64,000 bases of DNA from Streptomyces sp. Isolate_45 (GTDB lineage: Bacteria > Actinomycetota > Actinomycetes > Streptomycetales > Streptomycetaceae). The notes beneath the pieces were generated by a model, which was not told where the DNA came from, made no database searches, and was given only the letters and a program-made list of their open reading frames with translations. The position numbers were made by a program, and so were the translations under genes. The stretch covers positions 16,985 to 80,984 of the forward strand of contig NZ_JANFAK020000017.1 in NCBI RefSeq assembly GCF_024721315.2, given 5' to 3'. Positions 24,678 through 34,025 of this stretch are shown here, one piece after another (the stretch's first letter is position 1; every line of letters starts with the position of its first letter).

Positions 24678-25805
24678 GTGGCGACACACGCCGCGCAGGC
24701 AGCACCCGACCCGAGCGTCACAGCCATGCGCCGGGCCATCGAGCTCGCCGCCCGCGGACTCGGCTCCACCAGCCCCAACCCCGTCGTCGGCTGCGTCATC
24801 ACCGACCCCTCCGGCAACGTCGTCGGCGAAGGCTGGCACCGGCGGGCCGGCGGCCCGCACGCCGAGGTCCACGCCCTGCGCGCCGCGGGCGATGCCGCCC
24901 GCGGGGGCACCGCGTACGTCACCCTCGAACCCTGCAACCACACCGGCCGTACGGGCCCCTGCGCCCAGGCCCTCGTCGACGCCGGCGTCACCCGCGTGGT
25001 CTACGCCGTCCCCGACCCGAACCCGCAGGCCAGCGGCGGTGGCGCCACCCTGCGCGCCGCCGGGATCGACACCGCCGCCGGGCTCCTCGCGGACGAGGCC
25101 GAGGAGGGCAACGCCGCCTGGCTGACCTCCGTGCGCCTCGGCCGCCCCCACGTCCTGTGGAAGTACGCCGCCACCCTCGACGGTCGTACCGCCGCCGCCG
25201 ACGGCACCAGTCGCTGGATCACCTGCGCCGAGTCCCGCGCCGACGTCCACCGGCTGCGCGCCGAGGCCGACGCCGTCGTCGTGGGCGCCGGAACCCTGCG
25301 CGCCGACGACCCGCACCTCGCCGTGCGGGGCGTGGAGGGCGCGGTCCAGCCGCTGCGCGTCGTCCTCGACACCCACGCCGCCGTCCGGCCCGGCGCACGC
25401 GTCCTCGACGACGCCGCCCCGACCCTCATCGCCGTCGGGAAGGACGCCGACACCGGGCACCTGCCCGGCGTCGACGTGGTCCGACTGCCCCACGACGAGC
25501 GCGGGCTGTCGATCGAGGCCCTCCTCGCCGAACTGCACGCGCGCGGCGTGCGCTCCGTCCTCCTCGAAGGCGGCTCCACCCTGGCGGGCGCCTTCGTCGC
25601 CGCCGGCGCCGTCGACAAGGTCGTCGGCTACCTCGCCCCCGTACTCCTCGGGGCCGGCCCCGCCGCCCTCGCCGACGCCGGGATCACGACCATCACCGAG
25701 GCCCTGCGGCTCACCCTCACCGGGACCACCCGCCTCGGCACGGACATCCGCATCACCGCCACACCCACGCACCCCTCCCGCCCCACCGCCCCCAAGGAGC
25801 ACTGA
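24678..25805 (+). CDS. ribD: Bifunctional riboflavin biosynthesis deaminase/reductase RibD
   Basis: 375 residues. The N-terminal cytidine-deaminase-like domain has the zinc ligands in [10 protein letters not shown] and [12 protein letters not shown]. The C-terminal reductase has [20 protein letters not shown] and [15 protein letters not shown]. It deaminates and then reduces the pyrimidine product of GTP cyclohydrolase II. GTG at 24678 is chosen because AGGAGG is five bases upstream; longer frames to 24606 include riboswitch-leader sequence. It is first in the rib operon, and its stop overlaps the next start region (TGAGTG). Confidence 0.96.
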   Translation: MATHAAQAAPDPSVTAMRRAIELAARGLGSTSPNPVVGCVITDPSGNVVGEGWHRRAGGPHAEVHALRAAGDAARGGTAYVTLEPCNHTGRTGPCAQALVDAGVTRVVYAVPDPNPQASGGGATLRAAGIDTAAGLLADEAEEGNAAWLTSVRLGRPHVLWKYAATLDGRTAAADGTSRWITCAESRADVHRLRAEADAVVVGAGTLRADDPHLAVRGVEGAVQPLRVVLDTHAAVRPGARVLDDAAPTLIAVGKDADTGHLPGVDVVRLPHDERGLSIEALLAELHARGVRSVLLEGGSTLAGAFVAAGAVDKVVGYLAPVLLGAGPAALADAGITTITEALRLTLTGTTRLGTDIRITATPTHPSRPTAPKEH

Positions 25806-26429
25806 GTGTTCACCGGAATCGTCGAAGAACTGGGCGAGGTCACCGCCGTCGAGCCGCTCGCCGAAGCCTCCCGCTTCCGCCTGCGCGGCCCGGTCGTGAC
25901 CGAGGGCGCCAAGCACGGCGACTCGATCGCCGTCAACGGCGTCTGCCTGACCGTCGTGGAGACCGCCGACGGCGAGTTCACAGCCGACGTCATGCAGGAG
26001 ACCCTGAACCGCTCCAGCCTCGGATCCCTCACCCAGGGCTCCCGGGTCAACCTGGAGCGCCCGATGGCCCTCGGCGGACGACTGGGCGGGCACCTGGTCC
26101 AGGGGCACGTGGACGGCACCGGCGAGATCCTCTCCCGCACCCCCTCCGAGCACTGGGAACTCGTCAAGGTCGCCCTTCCGGCGCACCTGGCGCGGTACGT
26201 CGTGGAGAAGGGCTCGATCACCGTCGACGGCGTCAGCCTCACCGTCGTCGAGGCCGGCGCCGACCACTTCACCATCAGCCTCATCCCCACCACCCTCGCG
26301 CTGACCACCCTGGGCATCAAGCGGCCCGGCGACCGGGTCAACCTGGAGGTCGACGTCCTCGCGAAGTACGTCGAACGCCTCATGGCCGCCGGCGTCGACC
26401 CGCTCCACACCGAGGGGGAGCAGCGATGA
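25806..26429 (+). CDS. ribE: Riboflavin synthase alpha chain
   Basis: 207 residues, the usual size, built of two homologous barrels that each begin [16 protein letters not shown] and [14 protein letters not shown]. Duplicate signatures (NGVCLTVVE and DGVSLTVVE) mark the two lumazine-binding repeats. It dismutates two 6,7-dimethyl-8-ribityllumazine molecules to riboflavin. Starts with GTG one base after the ribD stop and overlaps the next gene by ATGA, so it is translationally coupled. The symbol follows actinobacterial use (ribC in E. coli nomenclature). Confidence 0.96.
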   Translation: MFTGIVEELGEVTAVEPLAEASRFRLRGPVVTEGAKHGDSIAVNGVCLTVVETADGEFTADVMQETLNRSSLGSLTQGSRVNLERPMALGGRLGGHLVQGHVDGTGEILSRTPSEHWELVKVALPAHLARYVVEKGSITVDGVSLTVVEAGADHFTISLIPTTLALTTLGIKRPGDRVNLEVDVLAKYVERLMAAGVDPLHTEGEQR

Positions 26430-27079
26430 GTGCCCTGACCTGGCTCAACACGGAGGCCTTCGAGGTCTTCGACCAGAAGGTCATCTGGTCCGACATGATC
26501 GGCAACCTGATGGGCCTGGCCGCCCTCGCCCTCGGCTGGCGGCGTTCCATATGGACCTGGCCCGCCCAGCTCCTCTCCGGCCTGATCCTGGTCGCCGCCT
26601 ACGCCTCCGCGCAGCTCGCGGGCGGCATCGGCAAGCAGCTCCTGGTGATCTCCGTCGCGATCTGGGGCTGGCGGGCCTGGCAGCTCGGCCGGCAGAAGGC
26701 CCAGGACGGCTCCATCGCCGTGCGCACCGCCACCTGGAAGGAGCGCGGCCTGCTCCTCGCCGGAGCGGCGGCCGGCACCCTCGCCGTCGGCGGCCTGTTC
26801 ACGCTCGTCCCGTCGCTGTCGTGGAGCCCGTGGGCCGACGCCTACATCTTCGTCGGCACCATCGTCGCGATGGTGGCCCAGGCCCGCGGCCTCGTCGAGT
26901 TCTGGTTCGCCTGGCTGCTCGTCGACCTGGTGGGCGTCCCCCTCGCCTTCAACAGCGGCCTGGCCTTCTCCGGCCTCGTCTACGTCGTCTACTTCGCCCT
27001 CGTCCTGTGGGGCGCGTACGACTGGTACCAGCGCTCGCGCGCCACCCCTGCCCCGGCCCTCGAAGGAGCAACGGCATGA
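26426..27079 (+). CDS. ribM: PnuC-family riboflavin transporter RibM
   Basis: Membrane protein of 217 residues with about seven helices and PnuC-family motifs ([20 protein letters not shown] near the N-terminus; [22 protein letters not shown] and [14 protein letters not shown] later). PnuC proteins transport vitamin-derived nucleosides. Members inside rib operons (RibM of the roseoflavin producer S. davawensis, PnuX of corynebacteria) move riboflavin, so this is the probable substrate. It overlaps ribE and ribAB by ATGA on each side, which supports riboswitch control. Confidence 0.9.
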   Translation: MSALTWLNTEAFEVFDQKVIWSDMIGNLMGLAALALGWRRSIWTWPAQLLSGLILVAAYASAQLAGGIGKQLLVISVAIWGWRAWQLGRQKAQDGSIAVRTATWKERGLLLAGAAAGTLAVGGLFTLVPSLSWSPWADAYIFVGTIVAMVAQARGLVEFWFAWLLVDLVGVPLAFNSGLAFSGLVYVVYFALVLWGAYDWYQRSRATPAPALEGATA

Positions 27080-28377
27080 CCACCCTCAAGCCCGTGCCGG
27101 ACGTGCCCGAAGCCGAGCCGCAGGAGACCTTCCGGCTCGACCCGGTCGAGCAGGCCATCCGCGACATCGCCGCCGGGCGGCCGATCGTCGTCGTCGACGA
27201 CGAGGACCGCGAGAACGAGGGCGACCTCGTCATCGCCGCCGAGAAGGCCACCCCCGAGATCATCGCGTTCATGATGAGCGAGTGCCGCGGCCTGATCTGC
27301 GCCCCCATGGAGGGCCCCGAGCTGGACCGGCTGGAACTCCCGCAGATGGTCCACAACAACACCGAGTCGATGCAGACGGCCTTCACCGTCTCCGTCGACG
27401 CGAGCGCCGCCCACGGCGTCAGCACCGGGATCTCCGCGGCCGACCGGGCCACCACGCTGCGCCTGCTGGCCAACGGCACCAGCGAGCCGTCCGACTTCGT
27501 CCGCCCCGGCCACGTCTTCCCGCTGCGCGCCAAGCCCGGCGGCGTGCTGGTCCGCAACGGCCACACCGAGGCGGCCGTCGACCTCGCCCGCCTCGCGGGC
27601 CTGCGTCCGGCCGGCGCCATCGTGGAGATCGCCGGCGAGGACGGCGTCATGCTGCGGCTGCCCGAACTGATCCCCTTCGCCCGCAAGCACGGCCTGACGA
27701 TCATCTCCATCGAGGACCTGATCGCCTACCGGCGCTCCGCCGAGCCCACCGTGCGCCGCGAGGCCGAGGTCAGCCTGCCGACCGCGTTCGGCGCGTTCAC
27801 CGCGTTCGGCTTCCGCTCCACCGTGGACGGCGTCGAGCACGTCGCCCTCGTCCACGGCGACATCGGCGACGGCTCCGACGTCCTGGTCCGCATGCACTCC
27901 GAGTGCCTGACCGGCGACATCTTCCAGTCCCAGCGCTGCGACTGCGGACCCCAACTGCACGCCTCCATGGGCCGCATCCAGGCCGAGGGCCGCGGCGTCG
28001 TCGTCTACCTGCGCGGGCACGAGGGCCGCGGCATCGGACTGCTGTCCAAGCTGCGCGCCTACGAGCTCCAGGAACGCGGCCGCGACACCCTGGACGCCAA
28101 CCTGGAACTGGGGCTCCCCGCCGACGCCCGCGACTACGGGGCCGGCGCCCAGATCCTCGCCGACCTCGGCGTGCGCAGCGTCCGCCTGCTGACCAACAAC
28201 CCCGACAAGTCCGCCGCGCTGGTCCGGCACGGCATCGCGGTCACCGGCCGGGAGTCGATGCCCGTCGAGGCGGGCGAGCACAACCTGCGGTACCTGCGCA
28301 CCAAGCGGGACCGGATGGGGCACGACCTGCCGTGGCTGGAGGGGGCCGTGACCACCTCCGCCTGCGGCAACCAGTAA
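27076..28377 (+). CDS. ribAB: Bifunctional DHBP synthase / GTP cyclohydrolase II
   Basis: 433 residues. The N-terminal 3,4-dihydroxy-2-butanone-4-phosphate synthase carries [24 protein letters not shown] and RPGHVFPL. The C-terminal GTP cyclohydrolase II has the zinc motif [17 protein letters not shown] and the [10 protein letters not shown] loop. It supplies both precursors of riboflavin. GAAGGAG precedes the ATG, which overlaps the ribM stop. The stop codon is embedded in a tandem repeat (see 28372-28418). Confidence 0.97.
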   Translation: MTTLKPVPDVPEAEPQETFRLDPVEQAIRDIAAGRPIVVVDDEDRENEGDLVIAAEKATPEIIAFMMSECRGLICAPMEGPELDRLELPQMVHNNTESMQTAFTVSVDASAAHGVSTGISAADRATTLRLLANGTSEPSDFVRPGHVFPLRAKPGGVLVRNGHTEAAVDLARLAGLRPAGAIVEIAGEDGVMLRLPELIPFARKHGLTIISIEDLIAYRRSAEPTVRREAEVSLPTAFGAFTAFGFRSTVDGVEHVALVHGDIGDGSDVLVRMHSECLTGDIFQSQRCDCGPQLHASMGRIQAEGRGVVVYLRGHEGRGIGLLSKLRAYELQERGRDTLDANLELGLPADARDYGAGAQILADLGVRSVRLLTNNPDKSAALVRHGIAVTGRESMPVEAGEHNLRYLRTKRDRMGHDLPWLEGAVTTSACGNQ

Positions 28378-28418
28378 CACCGCAAGGCCAGTAACACCGC
28401 AAGGCCAGTGACACCGCA
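28372..28418. repeat. 17-bp tandem repeat spanning the ribAB stop codon
   Basis: CAGTAACACCGCAAGGC occurs at 28372-28388 and 28389-28405, then a third degenerate partial copy CAGTGACACCGCA at 28406-28418. The first copy contains the final Gln codon and TAA stop of ribAB. The 17-base unit puts later TAA triplets in other frames. Probably a slippage duplication in the ribAB-ribH spacer. Confidence 0.85.
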
Positions 28419-28467
28419 CGACCGCACCACGTACACACCGGCACACGAACCACCGAGGAGCAGAGCT

Positions 28468-28953
28468 GTGAGCGGCAAGGGCGCACCCGAACTGAGCGTG
28501 AAGAACTGTGGAGACCTCCGGGTCGCCGTGATCGCTGCCCAGTGGCACGAGAAGGTCATGGACGGGCTGGTCGACGGCGCCCTGCGGGCCCTGCACGAGC
28601 TGGGCATCGACGAGCCCACCCTGCTCCGCGTCCCCGGCAGCTTCGAGCTCCCGGTCGTGGCGAAGGTACTCGCCGGTCGCGGTTACGATGCCATCGTCGC
28701 CCTCGGAGTGGTCATCCGCGGCGGCACCCCCCACTTCGACTACGTGTGCCAGGGCGTCACCCAAGGCCTGGTGCAGGTGTCGATCGACACCGGAGTTCCC
28801 GTCGGCTTCGGCGTCCTGACCTGCGACAACGACGAGCAGGCGCTGGACCGCGCCGGGCTTGAGGGGTCGAACGAGGACAAGGGGCACGAAGCGGTCACCG
28901 CCGCCGTCTCCACCGCCATGACCCTGCGGACGGTCAGCGAACCCTGGCGCTGA
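28468..28953 (+). CDS. ribH: 6,7-dimethyl-8-ribityllumazine synthase
   Basis: 161 residues, the usual size for the icosahedral or pentameric enzyme. Motifs: [46 protein letters not shown] (catalytic His) and [16 protein letters not shown]. It condenses the RibD product with DHBP to lumazine. GTG at 28468 follows GAGGAG by seven bases; the upstream frame runs through the repeat spacer and is rejected. Last rib gene; hisE follows 35 bases later. Confidence 0.96.
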   Translation: MSGKGAPELSVKNCGDLRVAVIAAQWHEKVMDGLVDGALRALHELGIDEPTLLRVPGSFELPVVAKVLAGRGYDAIVALGVVIRGGTPHFDYVCQGVTQGLVQVSIDTGVPVGFGVLTCDNDEQALDRAGLEGSNEDKGHEAVTAAVSTAMTLRTVSEPWR

Positions 28954-28988
28954 GTGGCAGCGGGGGACCCCTTATTCTGAGGACCATC

Positions 28989-29267
28989 ATGGCGAACACC
29001 TCCAAGACCTTCGAAGAGCTCTTCACCGAGCTCCAGCTCAAGGCCGCCACCGGCGACCCCAGCACCTCCCGCACCGCCGAGCTCGTCGGCAAGGGCGTCC
29101 ATGCCATCGGCAAGAAGGTCGTCGAGGAGGCCGCGGAGGTCTGGATGGCCGCCGAGTACGAGGGCAAGGAAGCCGCCGCCGAGGAGATCTCCCAGCTGCT
29201 CTACCACGTCCAGGTGATGATGGTGGCGCGCGGGATCTCCCTCGACGACGTCTACGCGCACCTCTAG
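28989..29267 (+). CDS. hisE: Phosphoribosyl-ATP pyrophosphatase
   Basis: 92-residue stand-alone HisE with the MazG-like metal-binding helices: [14 protein letters not shown] and [14 protein letters not shown] (Glu-rich, EExxE type). It converts phosphoribosyl-ATP to phosphoribosyl-AMP, the second step of histidine synthesis. It is separate from the main his cluster, paired with hisG as in other streptomycetes. GAGGACC precedes the ATG, and a TATTCT element just before it could be a -10 giving its own promoter. Confidence 0.95.
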   Translation: MANTSKTFEELFTELQLKAATGDPSTSRTAELVGKGVHAIGKKVVEEAAEVWMAAEYEGKEAAAEEISQLLYHVQVMMVARGISLDDVYAHL

Positions 29268-29351
29268 GCCCGGCGCCCCGCCGCGGGCCCCCCGCGCCCC
29301 GCTCACGCACACCCGTACGCACTCAAGCACCTACGCACCAAAGGAAGCCCC

Positions 29352-30200
29352 ATGCTGCGCATCGCCGTCCCCAACAAGGGCTCACTCTCCGGAGCGGCGT
29401 CGGCGATGCTCCATGAGGCCGGCTACCGCCAGCGCAAGGAGTCCAAGGAACTCGTCACGGTCGACCCCGAGAACGAGGTCGAGTTCTTCTACCTCCGCCC
29501 GAAGGACATCGCGATCTACGTCGCGTCGGGCAAGCTCGACATCGGCATCACCGGCCGTGACCTGCTGCTGGACTCCGGGGCCAACGCCGAGGAGATCCTC
29601 CCGCTGAACTTCGGGCGCTCCACCTTCCGCTACGCCACCAAGCCCGGCACCGCGAAGGGCCCCGAGGACTTCGGCGGGATGACGATCGCGACCTCGTACG
29701 AGGGAATCGTCGCCAAGCACCTCGCCGAGCTCGGCATCGACGCCTCCATCGTCCACCTCGACGGCGCCGTCGAGACGGCCATCGAGCTCGGCGTCGCCCA
29801 GATCATCGCGGACGTCGTCGAGACCGGCACCAGCCTGCGCAACGCCGGCCTGGAGGTCATCGGCGAGCCGATCCTCAAGTCCGAGGCGACCGTCATCCGC
29901 CGCACCGGCGCCGGCACCGACGACCCGAAGGTCGCGCAGTTCCTGCGCCGCCTCCAGGGCGTCCTGGTGGCCCGCAGCTACGTGATGATGGACTACGACT
30001 GCCGCGCCGAGCACCTGGAGCGCGCGGTCGCCCTCACGCCGGGCCTGGAGTCGCCGACGATCTCCCCGCTGCACAACGAGGGCTGGGTCGCCGTCCGCGC
30101 GATGGTTCCCGCCAAGGAAGCCCAGCGGATCATGGACGACCTGTACGAGCTCGGCGCGCGCGCGATCCTCACCACCTCGATCCACGCCTGCCGCCTCTGA
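29352..30200 (+). CDS. hisG: ATP phosphoribosyltransferase, long form
   Basis: 282 residues, the long HisG form with a C-terminal regulatory (ACT-like) domain that senses histidine. Motifs: RIAVPNKGSLSGAAS at the start, DIGITGRDLLLDSG, and the PRPP loop region ADVVETGTSLRNAGL (E/D-x-x-x-T-G-x-T-L-like). The C-terminal part ESPTISPLHNEGWVAVRAMV is the feedback domain. It commits ATP and PRPP to histidine. It lies 84 bases after hisE on the same strand; AAAGGAAG precedes the start. Confidence 0.96.
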   Translation: MLRIAVPNKGSLSGAASAMLHEAGYRQRKESKELVTVDPENEVEFFYLRPKDIAIYVASGKLDIGITGRDLLLDSGANAEEILPLNFGRSTFRYATKPGTAKGPEDFGGMTIATSYEGIVAKHLAELGIDASIVHLDGAVETAIELGVAQIIADVVETGTSLRNAGLEVIGEPILKSEATVIRRTGAGTDDPKVAQFLRRLQGVLVARSYVMMDYDCRAEHLERAVALTPGLESPTISPLHNEGWVAVRAMVPAKEAQRIMDDLYELGARAILTTSIHACRL

Positions 30201-30259
30201 CACCTGCCGCCCCCGGCAGCAGACGTTCACCCCACCTCCTCGCAGAACCGAGCGCACCC

Positions 30260-30724
30260 ATGGCCGAGTCCGCCGCCCAGCCCGCAACGCCCACCCTGCC
30301 GGTCACCTTCCGGCCGAACCGGACGCGGGCCGTGCTGCTGAGCGTCGGGCTCGCCATGTTCGCCACGATCACCACCGTCGCGCTGCTGCTGGAGAAGCTC
30401 AGCGCGGGCGAGCGCGTCAGCTTCGTCTTCACCGCCGCCCTGCTCAGCTCCGTCCTCGTCCTGCTCAGCCGCCCCAAGGTGGTCGCCGACGAGGGCGGGG
30501 TCACGGTCATCAACCTGACCACCACCCGCCGCCTGGAGTGGGCGCAGATCCTGCGCGTCAACCTGCGCCCGGGCGACCCGTGGGTGTTCCTGGACCTCAG
30601 CGACGGCACCAGCCTGCCCGTCCTCGGCATCCAGCCCGGAGTCGCCAAGGCCCAGGCGATCGGCGACGCCCGCACCCTGCGCGCCCTGGCCGAAACCCGG
30701 GGAACCGGCGCAAACGACCGCTAG
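30260..30724 (+). CDS. PH-domain membrane protein
   Basis: 154 residues. Two hydrophobic helices (about 27-45 and 53-70) are followed by a bacterial PH-like domain with ADEGGVTVINLTTTRRLEW, RVNLRPGDPWVFLDLSDG and GIQPG. This layout is the bPH6 type seen in actinobacteria. Function unknown; such proteins are thought to be membrane-attached scaffolds. It follows hisG by 59 bases and may be co-transcribed. Confidence 0.85.
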   Translation: MAESAAQPATPTLPVTFRPNRTRAVLLSVGLAMFATITTVALLLEKLSAGERVSFVFTAALLSSVLVLLSRPKVVADEGGVTVINLTTTRRLEWAQILRVNLRPGDPWVFLDLSDGTSLPVLGIQPGVAKAQAIGDARTLRALAETRGTGANDR

Positions 30725-30751
30725 CGCGCCGAGCCCCGCCGCTGCGTCCCA

Positions 30752-30779
30752 TTGCGGCAGCGATCCCAATGACTACCCT
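30752..30779 (+). promoter_or_regulatory. Candidate promoter for the CorC-like operon
   Basis: TTGCGG (30752-30757) and TACCCT (30774-30779) at 16-base spacing, in the 199-base gap before the first CNNM/CorC gene. Reasonable match to a principal sigma promoter; not otherwise tested. Confidence 0.4.
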
Positions 30780-30923
30780 GGTGGCGGGGCGCGGCCGCGC
30801 GCCCTCCCACACGCCCCGGGACCCCGAGGCCCGTGGGCACCTGCGACCAGAGGAGTGACTCCCTCCAGCAATGGACGGATCGTCCGGTAGTACCCGCGCC
30901 GCCCTCCCCCCGGAGGCGGCGGC

Positions 30924-32354
30924 ATGACCACCCCGCTACTCCTGCTCCTGGCGGCCTTCGCCCTGATCCTCGCCAACGGTTTCTTCGTGGCGGCCGAATT
31001 CGGCCTCGTCACCGTGGAGAGACCCGAGGCCGAACGCGCCGCCGCCGAGGGGGACCGCCGTGCCCGCACGGTCGTCGACGCCCTGAGGGAGCTGTCCTTC
31101 CAGCTCTCCGGCACCCAGCTCGGCATCACCATCACCTCCCTCGTCGTCGGCATGCTGGCCGAACCGGCCCTCGCCGCCCTGCTGTCCGGGCCGCTCGCCG
31201 CGACCGGCCTGCCCCGGGGAGCCGTCCCCGGCATCGCCGTCGTCATAGGCATGCTGCTCGCCTCCGCCGTCCAGATGGTCGTCGGCGAGCTCGTCCCGAA
31301 GAACTGGGCGATCTCCCGCCCGCTCCAGGTGGCCCGCTTCGTCGCCGGCCCCCAGCAGGTGTTCTCCCGGGCCTTCCGACCCGTCATCGCCGGCCTCAAC
31401 TCCGTCGCGAACCGTCTCGTACGGGCGCTGGGAGTGGAGCCGACCGAGGAGATGGCCTCCGCCCGGACCCCCGGCGAACTGGTCTCCCTGGTCCGCCATT
31501 CGGCCCAGGCCGGCGCCCTCGAACAGGACACCGCCGACCTCTTCGTACGGACCCTGTCGCTGGGCGGGCTCACCGCCCAGCACGTCATGACCCCCCGCGT
31601 GAAGGTCAGCGCCCTCCAGCACACGGCCACCGCGGCCGACGTGCTGAACCTGACCCGGGCCACCGGGCTGTCCCGCTTCCCCGTGTACCGCGAACGCATC
31701 GACGAGATCACCGGTGTGGTCCACCTCAAGGACGCCCTGGCCGTACCCGAGGGCCGGCGCTCCCGCACCCCCGTCGGCCGGATCTGCGTCGCCCCGCTGC
31801 TGGTGCCCGGCTCCCTGCCGGTGCAGCCCCTGCTGGAGCGACTGCGCAGCGAACAGCCGATGGCCGTGGTGGTAGACGAGTACGGCGGCACCGCGGGCGT
31901 GGTCACCCTGGAGGACATCGTGGAGGAACTCGTCGGCGAGGTCCGCGACGAGCACGACCTCGCCGAGGACGGCCGCCCCGAACTGGCCGCCGCACCCCCC
32001 GAGGACGGCCGCCCCTCCTGGGAGGCCGACGGCAGCTGCCGCGTCCACACCCTGCGCCGCATAGGCCTGGAAGTCCCCGAGGGCCCCTACGAGACCGTCG
32101 CCGGTCTCGTCGCGGACCTGCTGGGCCGCATCCCCGCCCCCGGCGACCGGGCCGAGCTCCCCGGCTGGAAGCTGTCCGTCCGCCAGGTCGGCCGCAACCG
32201 CGCCGAACGCGTCCGGCTCGTCCGCCTGACGACGGTCCCCGCCGGTGGCCCGTACGGGCTCCTCCCCGGGGCCGACCGCGGCGCCCGGTCCGAACCCGTC
32301 CGCACCGCGGCCGACGCCGGAGCTCCGGCCGAGCTGGAAGGCGCTGCCCGATGA
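30924..32354 (+). CDS. CNNM/CorC-type (hemolysin C-like) membrane protein
   Basis: 476 residues: N-terminal DUF21/CNNM membrane domain with three to four helices (ILANGFFVAAEFGLVTVER signature), two CBS domains (VMTPRVKVSALQHTATAADV and MAVVVDEYGGTAGVVTLED), and a CorC_HlyC C-terminal domain. Homologues transport or regulate Mg2+/Co2+; the hemolysin name is historical. GGAGG precedes the ATG. The stop overlaps the next gene by ATGA. The C-terminal 60 residues are extended and Ala/Pro/Glu-rich. Confidence 0.92.
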   Translation: MTTPLLLLLAAFALILANGFFVAAEFGLVTVERPEAERAAAEGDRRARTVVDALRELSFQLSGTQLGITITSLVVGMLAEPALAALLSGPLAATGLPRGAVPGIAVVIGMLLASAVQMVVGELVPKNWAISRPLQVARFVAGPQQVFSRAFRPVIAGLNSVANRLVRALGVEPTEEMASARTPGELVSLVRHSAQAGALEQDTADLFVRTLSLGGLTAQHVMTPRVKVSALQHTATAADVLNLTRATGLSRFPVYRERIDEITGVVHLKDALAVPEGRRSRTPVGRICVAPLLVPGSLPVQPLLERLRSEQPMAVVVDEYGGTAGVVTLEDIVEELVGEVRDEHDLAEDGRPELAAAPPEDGRPSWEADGSCRVHTLRRIGLEVPEGPYETVAGLVADLLGRIPAPGDRAELPGWKLSVRQVGRNRAERVRLVRLTTVPAGGPYGLLPGADRGARSEPVRTAADAGAPAELEGAAR

Positions 32355-33394
32355 ACGCCCTCCAACTCCTCTTCGCCCTCCTCCTGGTCCTCGCCAACGG
32401 CTTCTTCGTCGGAGCCGAGTTCGCGCTCGTCTCCGTACGCCGCAGTCAGATCGAGCCCCTCGCGGCCGGATCCAAACGGGCCCGCCAGGTGCTGTACGGG
32501 CTGGAGAACCTGCCGCGCATGATGGCGGCCGCCCAGTTCGGCATCACCCTCTGCTCGATCACCCTCGGCGCGGTCGCCGAGCCCACCGTGGCCCGGTTGC
32601 TGGAGCCCGTCTTCCACGCCGTCCACGTCCCGCAGGGCCTCATCCACCCCCTCGGCTACGTCTTCGCGTTGTCCGCCGTGGTCTTCCTGCACCTGGTGAT
32701 CGGCGAGATGGTCCCGAAGAACCTGGCGATGGCGGCCCCCGAACGGACCGCGCTGTGGTTCAGCCCCGGCCTGGTCGCCTTCGCCCGCGTGTGCGGCCCG
32801 GTCACCGCCGCCCTCGGTGCCTGCGCCGCGCTCGTCCTGCGGCTCTTCAAGGTCGAGCCCAAGGACGAGGTCGAGGCCGTCTACACCTCCGCGCAGCTCG
32901 GCCGGCTCGTCGAGGACTCCCGGCAGGCCGGGCTCCTCGGGTCCGTCGAGCAGGAGCGCCTGGAGGACGCACTGGAACTGGGCAGCCGCCCCGTCACCGA
33001 CGTCCTGCTGCCCCGGGAACGGCTCGTCACGGTCGGCCCGGCGGTGACACCCCGCCAGATCGAGCAGTTGACCGTCCGCACGGGCTACTCCCGTTTCCCC
33101 GTCCGCTCCGACACCGGCGCCTTCATGGGCTACCTGCACGTGAAGGACGTCCTCGACCTGGAGGATCGCGAGCGGGCCGTGCCCCAGCGGGTCTGGCGCC
33201 GGATGACCACCCTGTGCTCCACCCTGCCCCTCGACGACGCCCTCAGCGTCATGCGGCGCGACGCCACCCACCTGGCGCAGGTCGCCGACCCGGCGGGGCG
33301 CGTCCTCGGCCTCGTCGCCCTGGAGGACGTCCTGGAGATGCTGGTCGGCGAGGTCCGCGACCCCTCCCACCGCAGCTACGCCCGCAGCGCGTAG
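32351..33394 (+). CDS. Second CNNM/CorC-type membrane protein
   Basis: 347 residues. The DUF21/CNNM signature is near the start (LVLANGFFVGAEFALVSVRR) and two CBS repeats follow (PVTDVLLPRERLVTVGPAVT; LAQVADPAGRVLGLVALEDV). It lacks the CorC_HlyC C-terminal domain present in the upstream paralogue. The pair are translationally coupled (ATGA) and could form heteromeric membrane dimers. This tandem long/short arrangement is common in actinobacteria. Confidence 0.92.
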   Translation: MNALQLLFALLLVLANGFFVGAEFALVSVRRSQIEPLAAGSKRARQVLYGLENLPRMMAAAQFGITLCSITLGAVAEPTVARLLEPVFHAVHVPQGLIHPLGYVFALSAVVFLHLVIGEMVPKNLAMAAPERTALWFSPGLVAFARVCGPVTAALGACAALVLRLFKVEPKDEVEAVYTSAQLGRLVEDSRQAGLLGSVEQERLEDALELGSRPVTDVLLPRERLVTVGPAVTPRQIEQLTVRTGYSRFPVRSDTGAFMGYLHVKDVLDLEDRERAVPQRVWRRMTTLCSTLPLDDALSVMRRDATHLAQVADPAGRVLGLVALEDVLEMLVGEVRDPSHRSYARSA

Positions 33395-33422
33395 CACCCG
33401 CGGCCCGGGCGACGCCACCGTC

Positions 33423-33463
33423 GGCCCGGCCCCGCCCGCCCTCCGGGGCGCCGGGGCCGGGCC
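33423..33463. terminator. Bidirectional stem-loop between convergent genes
   Basis: GGCCCGGCCCCG and CGGGGCCGGGCC arms (12 bases, perfect) between the CorC-like gene and the convergent RidA-like gene. Confidence 0.65.
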
Positions 33464-33485
33464 GTTGTCGTACGGCCCGCCCGCA

Positions 33486-33887
33486 TCACGCGACGGCGGT
33501 CCCCTCCAGCTCGACCATCAGGGAGGGGATGGCCAGCCGGGACACCCCGAGCATCGTGGTGGTCGGCGCCACCCGGGCGGCGCCCAACCGTGACGCCAGT
33601 ACGCCGTAGTGCTGGAAGAGCAGGTCGACGTCAGTGGTGTGGACGTTGAGCCGGACGAGGTTCCCGAGGGACATGCCCGCCCCACCGAGCACGGCCTCCA
33701 GGTTGTCCAGGCTCAGCGCCAACTGCGCCGCCATGTCACCGTCGTGCAGGGGCTTTCCGTCGCCGCTCATCGCGGTCTGCCCCGAGCAGTACAGGGTCCG
33801 GGTCTGCCCGGAGACGACCTCGCCCTGGTTGTAGCCCAGCTCCACCGACCACGTCCACGGGTTGACCGCCGTGCGTTCCATCGTCAT
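33486..33887 (-). CDS. RidA/YjgF-family protein
   Basis: 133-residue Rid-family protein. Features: YCSGQTAMSGDGKPLHDGDM, a middle helix QLALSLDNLEAVLGGAGMS, NLVRLNVHTTDV, and the C-terminal PSLMVELEGTAV (VE-E pocket). The catalytic Arg of RidA (usually in VR near residue 105) appears as R in LGAARVAPTT, so enamine/imine deamination is possible but not assured. GGAG precedes the start. It is divergent from a WYL-type regulator with a perfect dyad between them, so it is probably the regulator's target. Confidence 0.85.
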   Translation of the reverse strand: MTMERTAVNPWTWSVELGYNQGEVVSGQTRTLYCSGQTAMSGDGKPLHDGDMAAQLALSLDNLEAVLGGAGMSLGNLVRLNVHTTDVDLLFQHYGVLASRLGAARVAPTTTMLGVSRLAIPSLMVELEGTAVA

Positions 33888-33986
33888 GTCCGCTCCATTC
33901 GATGCGTCGACCGCAGGTACGTCCGTCCGTCGGTCGGCCCGGTGGCCGGCCGTCCTCGACGTCGTACGGAAAGCCTCGCAATGAAT

Positions 33987-34005
33987 CACGACACCCTGTG
34001 TCGTG
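33987..34005. promoter_or_regulatory. Perfect inverted repeat CACGACAC-CCT-GTGTCGTG
   Basis: Eight-base perfect arms around CCT, 20 bases before the WYL regulator start and about 100 bases upstream of the divergent RidA gene. Probable operator for the regulator at 34026. Confidence 0.65.
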
Positions 34006-34025
34006 TATGTCGGTAGGGTTTTCAC

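Noticed and set aside
24458..26425. Long plus frame before ribM and overlapping ribD/ribE in another frame
   Set aside because: Arg/Pro-rich shadow. Only the segment from 26426 (ribM) is real in that frame.
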